A stretch of DNA of 64,000 bases from Rhodosalinus sp041365695. Its GTDB lineage: Bacteria; Pseudomonadota; Alphaproteobacteria; Rhodobacterales; Rhodobacteraceae. Made by a program: the position numbers and the translations under genes. The notes under the pieces were generated by a model. That model saw nothing but the letters and a program-made list of their open reading frames with translations, searched no databases and had not been told where the DNA came from. Shown piece after piece: positions 60,556 through 64,000 of the stretch (position 1 is the stretch's first letter; the number at the start of each line of letters is the position of its first letter). The DNA is taken from NCBI RefSeq assembly GCF_041365695.1, contig NZ_JBGFSJ010000002.1:372001-436000 (forward strand), written 5' to 3'.

Positions 60556-62241
60556 TCAGAACAGAATGTCATCGAGGGATTGCGAAGCGGGCGCTGTCGC
60601 CTTCAACGCGGCCGTACCGTCCAGCCCCGCGTGCACATCCCTCTCGCTTTGCATCGTGTAGATCGCATTCAACGGTGCGAGGCTTTCGAGGGCGGCGCCT
60701 GACAAGGGGGTCGCTGGCTCCATCGCGCGGCCGCAGCGGCGCAGCGCCTCGACCGCTTCGGGCAGGATGGCCAGGGCGCCGAGCCCTTCCTCGACGGCGT
60801 TGGACAGCGTCGCGGCGTCCGCGCGCGCGCTGTCACGCAAGGCGGCAAGGTCGGATACGCCCTTGGCGACGTCATCGTGGCGCGCGCGCGCCGCGGCGAG
60901 GCTTTGGTGCAGCTCGGCGGCGCGATCCTCCAGGCGCGACAGGGTCGCGCTTTCGATCAGTGCATCGACATGGGAGAAGGCCGTCTTGCAGGCGTCGGCT
61001 TGCGCGCTGCACCGGGCCGCCGTTTCCTGGACCGTGCGCGACAGGACGTCCATGGCCGCCTTCGACATGCCGCTGCGATCGGCCAGCAATCCCGCGTTGA
61101 TCGATGCGAGGGTGATACCCTCGGCGGTGTCGAGGAGCCGCGCGAAATCGGAGCGCGCTTCGGACACGCGGGTGCGCACGGCGCCCGCAGCTTCCAGGGC
61201 CGCGGCCAGCGCGGGGCCCAGCAACCGCTCCAGCCGTTCGGCCTGCGCCAGTTCTGTCGACAGGCCCTCGATCAGGGCCTCGGCTTCGCCACCGATGTCG
61301 CCGGCCAGCATCTGGGCGGCGTTGCGCCCGTTTTCCCGCATCCGCGAAAGCGCGGTCCGCAAACGGCGCAGCACCTCATCGGTGTCGGCGCAAGCCGCTG
61401 CGATCTGCGCCGAGGCGAGCGCGCGGGCGGCGACCGGGTCGGCTGTGGTGCTTGAAAGAATGGTGCCGACATGGTCCAGCCGCTGCGAAAGCTCGTCGGC
61501 GTGCTGGATGCCGGCGATCAGCGCGCCGGTTTCGGTGCGGCTCGTGGCCTCCAGCCGCTCTGCAAGCCTGTCGAGGCCGTTGCTCAGTTCGCGGTTGCGA
61601 TCGTGGATGTCGGCGTGACGGGCGCGCGCCGCGCCGCCGAATGATTGCGCCCCTGCCGCGCTGAGGGCCGTCGCGCCGATCTGGCCGAGCGCCGCATCCC
61701 TGCGCTCGCGAATCTCCTGGATCGTGCTTTCCAGGCTGCCGGCCGATCCGCGCAGTTCCTCTGTCATGTGGCGAAGCGATGCGACGAACCCGTTGATCTG
61801 CTCCATGCCGCTCGCATTGCCCGTGATCCGGCTCATGGTGGCGACCATGGCCAGCTGGCGTGTTTCGCGCAGGATGGCGCCGCTGGCCGAGAACGCGCCG
61901 TCAAGCCCTTCGGCAAGCGCGCCTTGACCGAGCTCCTTGGCCTGGGTGGCGAGAAGCTGCGCGATCTCCTCGCAGATGCCGGCAAGCGCATCCTGCGTGC
62001 CCGGGTCGTCGAGACGCGACAGCAGCGCGCCAAGCCCTTTCACCGCGCCGCCCACGTCGCCGAGGCTTTCGTTGGCGCCGCCGAGGCTTTGCGAAAGACG
62101 TTCGAAGGCGGCGACCACGCGGCTGCGCGCCTCCTCGGCCTGCGCCAATCCTTCCGCGACGATTTCAACCGTGTCCTTGGGCATCTCTTGCTCGCTTGGC
62201 AGCCGCTCGATGGGACGTTTCTTCCTGACACCCGTTGACAT
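60556..62241 (-). CDS. Large coiled-coil protein of the chemotaxis locus
   Basis: This roughly 561-residue soluble protein is almost wholly helical and Ala/Glu/Arg-rich, with no membrane segment. Coiled-coil stretches resemble chemoreceptor signalling helices (VAAFERLSQSLGGANESLGDVGG; ADTDEVLRRLRTALSRMRENGRNAAQML) but the conserved MCP hairpin (GFAVVAxEVRxLA) is absent. It ends with ASQSLDDILF, possibly a docking tail. The start could be the ATG at 62241 or 62184; none has a strong SD. It lies between the cheY operon and the STAS/MCP pair and probably works with them. Function is unknown. Confidence 0.7.
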   Translation of the reverse strand: MSTGVRKKRPIERLPSEQEMPKDTVEIVAEGLAQAEEARSRVVAAFERLSQSLGGANESLGDVGGAVKGLGALLSRLDDPGTQDALAGICEEIAQLLATQAKELGQGALAEGLDGAFSASGAILRETRQLAMVATMSRITGNASGMEQINGFVASLRHMTEELRGSAGSLESTIQEIRERRDAALGQIGATALSAAGAQSFGGAARARHADIHDRNRELSNGLDRLAERLEATSRTETGALIAGIQHADELSQRLDHVGTILSSTTADPVAARALASAQIAAACADTDEVLRRLRTALSRMRENGRNAAQMLAGDIGGEAEALIEGLSTELAQAERLERLLGPALAAALEAAGAVRTRVSEARSDFARLLDTAEGITLASINAGLLADRSGMSKAAMDVLSRTVQETAARCSAQADACKTAFSHVDALIESATLSRLEDRAAELHQSLAAARARHDDVAKGVSDLAALRDSARADAATLSNAVEEGLGALAILPEAVEALRRCGRAMEPATPLSGAALESLAPLNAIYTMQSERDVHAGLDGTAALKATAPASQSLDDILF

Positions 62242-62336
62242 CCGGTTACCGGCCAAGCGCGCCGTCGGTCCGGCGCTGGCAAGCGATCGTTAAGCGAAGG
62301 GCGCTACCAACGGCCTCGACCGTAAAGGAGGTTGCC
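62242..62336. promoter_or_regulatory. Divergent region, coiled-coil gene / STAS gene
   Basis: This short gap separates the leftward coiled-coil gene from the rightward STAS gene. It holds the strong SD AAAGGAGG at about 62324-62331 for the STAS gene. No clear promoter elements were resolved. Confidence 0.4.
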
Positions 62337-62609
62337 GTGCCCGCCGATTCGCCCGACCTGCAGATTCTCGACATCGACGCGGCCCTGGACCTGTCGGGCG
62401 CGCAGTCGGTGCATGCATCGCTCTGCGCGCGGCTCGCCGATCTCGATCCGGGCCGGCCCGTGCGGCTGGAACTCGGCGAGGGGCGGGCCACGGCGCCGGC
62501 GCTGCAGCTGCTTCAGGCGACGCGGCTTGCCCTTCAGGCGCGCGACATCGATCCGGCCCTTGGCCCTCGGGCACGGGCTGCGCTGGGCCCGCCCCCGCGA
62601 GAGACCTGA
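62337..62609 (+). CDS. Small STAS-domain protein
   Basis: This 90-residue protein starts with GTG at 62337, decided by a perfect SD (AAAGGAGG) 5 bases upstream. It is a minimal STAS fold: LQILDIDAALDLSGAQSVHASLCARLADLDPGRPVRLELGEGR, then ALQLLQATRLALQARDI. STAS proteins act as phosphorylatable switches or scaffolds, and in chemotaxis clusters they often accompany receptors. No Ser in the usual position is obvious (SGAQS is a candidate). The MCP gene follows 49 bases later. Confidence 0.68.
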   Translation: MPADSPDLQILDIDAALDLSGAQSVHASLCARLADLDPGRPVRLELGEGRATAPALQLLQATRLALQARDIDPALGPRARAALGPPPRET

Positions 62610-62658
62610 TTTTTTCCTTGGTTCCGTTTCCCGGTTCGGCACGTTTCAGGAGGTTCCC

Positions 62659-64000
62659 ATGCGCCCGACCCTAAAGGCCAAGCTGGCCGCGACTTTCACG
62701 CTCGTTCTCGTCCTCTTCGGCGCTCTCGTCTTCGTGTCGGAGCGCAATCTGAAGAACCTCGACTCCGTGCTTGACCAAATCGTCAACGGGAGCGCCGACA
62801 AAATCCTCACGGCTGCCGACATGCGCCGGCACGCGCTCGAAATGGAAATCGCGATGACCCGGCTGATCTTCGCCGACGAGCCGGCCGAACTCGAGGCGGC
62901 CGAGGCGGCAATCGCGGCTCATGCTTCCAAGCTTGACGCCGAGCTCGCGCACATGGCCGAGCGAGCCGATCCAAACTTGCTCACGCAGATGGCCGACATC
63001 CGCGGGGCGCTTGACGATCTCGACGACATACTCGGCGAAGTCGCGACGCTGTCGCGAGCTCAGACCAACACCCGCGGCCGCCGGCTTGCGCGCGATGCCG
63101 GCGAGGCTGCCGTCGCCGAAGGGACGGAGGCCGTTTCGGCCTTGCGCGGTGCCGTTGCGCGAGGCGCCGGGGTGGACGCGAACGCCATCGACGTCGCGCT
63201 CGACGAGATGGCGAACGCGTTTCTGGCCGCCCAGGGGGCGGCGCAGATGACTTTGCTCGAGGCCGATCCCGCGGAGCAGGAAGAGGCTTCGGCCAAGCTC
63301 GACGCGGCATTGGCCAGAGGGTCGGCAGCACTTGCGCGGATCGACGCCATTCTCGGGGTGACCGCCCGCGCCGAGAGGAGCGATCTGCGCGATGCCTGGG
63401 ACAGGTCGGCCTCCGTCCTAGATGAGGTACGCATGCTGGCGCTGGAGAACAGCAACCGGCAGGCGGAGGCATTGGCGACGGGCCCGGCCGATGCGGCGTT
63501 CGAGCGGGCGCTCGACATCATTTCCGAGGTTTCCGCCGGCAGCCGTGCCGAGATGGTCGATGCCCAGGCCGAGGCCGATGCCACTTACGCAGGGGCCCGG
63601 TCGATGCTTTTCTCCGCCGCGGCCCTGGCGTTCATCGTCAGCCTCGCTGCCGGCGCATGGATCATGATATCGATCACTCGTGGCCTCGGTCTGGCAACGG
63701 ATGTGGCGAACCGGGTCGCGCGGGGCGATCTGGACATTGCCGCGGCCAACCGACCGCGCGACGAGATCGGCGATCTCCTGCGCGCGATGGACACGATGGC
63801 CGGGGACCTGCGCGGCATGACCCGTGCAGCGGAAACCATCGCGAAGGGTGATCTGTCCGTGAGCGTCACGCGCCGCTCCGAGGTGGACGCGCTCGGCATC
63901 GCGCTCGAGGACATGCTGGCTCGTTTGCGCCAGGTCATTTCCAGTGCCGGTGCCAGTGCCGACAGTGTCGCCGCCAGCGCGCAGGAGATGAGCGCCACTG
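62659..64000 (+). CDS. Methyl-accepting chemotaxis protein, 5' part (truncated by window end)
   Basis: The gene runs off the right edge with 447 codons visible. It starts with ATG at 62659 after CAGGAGG. It has an N-terminal membrane helix (KLAATFTLVLVLFGALVFV), a long periplasmic helical domain (about 30-315), a second membrane helix (MLFSAAALAFIVSLAAGAWIMISI), and HAMP-type repeats (VARGDLDIAAANRPRDEIGDLLRAM, then a second IAKGDLSVSVTRRSEVDALG). The start of the signalling domain (SVAASAQEMSA) is visible. Two HAMP-like units in a row and the neighbouring STAS gene are typical of alphaproteobacterial receptors of this kind. Confidence 0.88.
   Translation, partial: MRPTLKAKLAATFTLVLVLFGALVFVSERNLKNLDSVLDQIVNGSADKILTAADMRRHALEMEIAMTRLIFADEPAELEAAEAAIAAHASKLDAELAHMAERADPNLLTQMADIRGALDDLDDILGEVATLSRAQTNTRGRRLARDAGEAAVAEGTEAVSALRGAVARGAGVDANAIDVALDEMANAFLAAQGAAQMTLLEADPAEQEEASAKLDAALARGSAALARIDAILGVTARAERSDLRDAWDRSASVLDEVRMLALENSNRQAEALATGPADAAFERALDIISEVSAGSRAEMVDAQAEADATYAGARSMLFSAAALAFIVSLAAGAWIMISITRGLGLATDVANRVARGDLDIAAANRPRDEIGDLLRAMDTMAGDLRGMTRAAETIAKGDLSVSVTRRSEVDALGIALEDMLARLRQVISSAGASADSVAASAQEMSAT

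Overview
The window is a high-GC stretch of chromosome that most resembles Rhodobacteraceae (Rhodobacterales, Alphaproteobacteria). The evidence is the gene content: lolCD, a ParE-length topoisomerase subunit, thyX, sdhE beside an LdtR-like regulator, DUF1194 von Willebrand proteins, a bifunctional putA divergent from an AsnC/Lrp regulator, a ProXWV-type betaine transporter, tandem dimethylglycine-dehydrogenase-like flavoproteins, and a CheYAW/MCP cluster. No phage, IS element or CRISPR array was seen.

Layout. 0-4.6 kb: end of a lytic transglycosylase, lolC-lolD, a hotdog thioesterase, two small c-type cytochromes and an HExxH lipoprotein. 4.9-9.0 kb: a glycan block of less uniformly GC-rich sequence, with a pyruvyl-transferase-like protein, a GT25, a QueC-like PP-loop enzyme and a GT2. 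9.3-17.6 kb: parE, a DUF1007/NicO metal exporter pair, a MATE pump, an aminotransferase, a small hypothetical, an XRE regulator, sdhE and an LdtR-like regulator. 17.5-25.9 kb: gloA with two translationally coupled DUF1194 genes, a Slam-type outer-membrane protein with its probable surface-lipoprotein client, thyX, an HPF-like protein, a DUF2177 protein, an inositol monophosphatase and a rhomboid protease. 26-30.7 kb: putA, its probable regulator, a TPR protein and tRNA-Leu(UAA). 30.8-38.3 kb: an AI-2E family transporter, proX-(terminator)-proW-proV, a flavin amine oxidase and a homocysteine S-methyltransferase.

38.6-44.4 kb holds what I consider the most interesting unit. It contains an ECF sigma factor with an anti-sigma, a subtilisin-like protease carrying an Asp/Gly-rich segment, an EF-hand protein with a 24-residue poly-Asp run, an HTTM membrane protein and a DCC thiol oxidoreductase. 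Two identical palindromes (GGAATACG-N13-CGTATTCC) sit in the two divergent intergenic gaps. They look like bidirectional promoters for this sigma factor.

44.7-48.4 kb is a thiamine or HMP ECF-transporter operon (YkoF, YkoE, double ATPase, EcfT) under a TPP riboswitch. 48.7-53.8 kb carries two paralogous DMGDH/GcvT-type flavoproteins. With the betaine transporter and the homocysteine methyltransferase, they suggest that methylated glycine derivatives are taken up and demethylated. 54.7-64 kb is a chemotaxis locus with cheW, mcp, cheW, cheA and cheY on the minus strand, a large coiled-coil protein, a STAS protein and a second MCP that runs off the window.

Two roughly 1 kb stretches (35.3-36.3 and 53.8-54.75 kb) and four shorter ones have no gene I can support. 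Start codons were chosen from Shine-Dalgarno spacing, overlaps and family alignment by eye. All functional names are from recognised motifs, not database searches.
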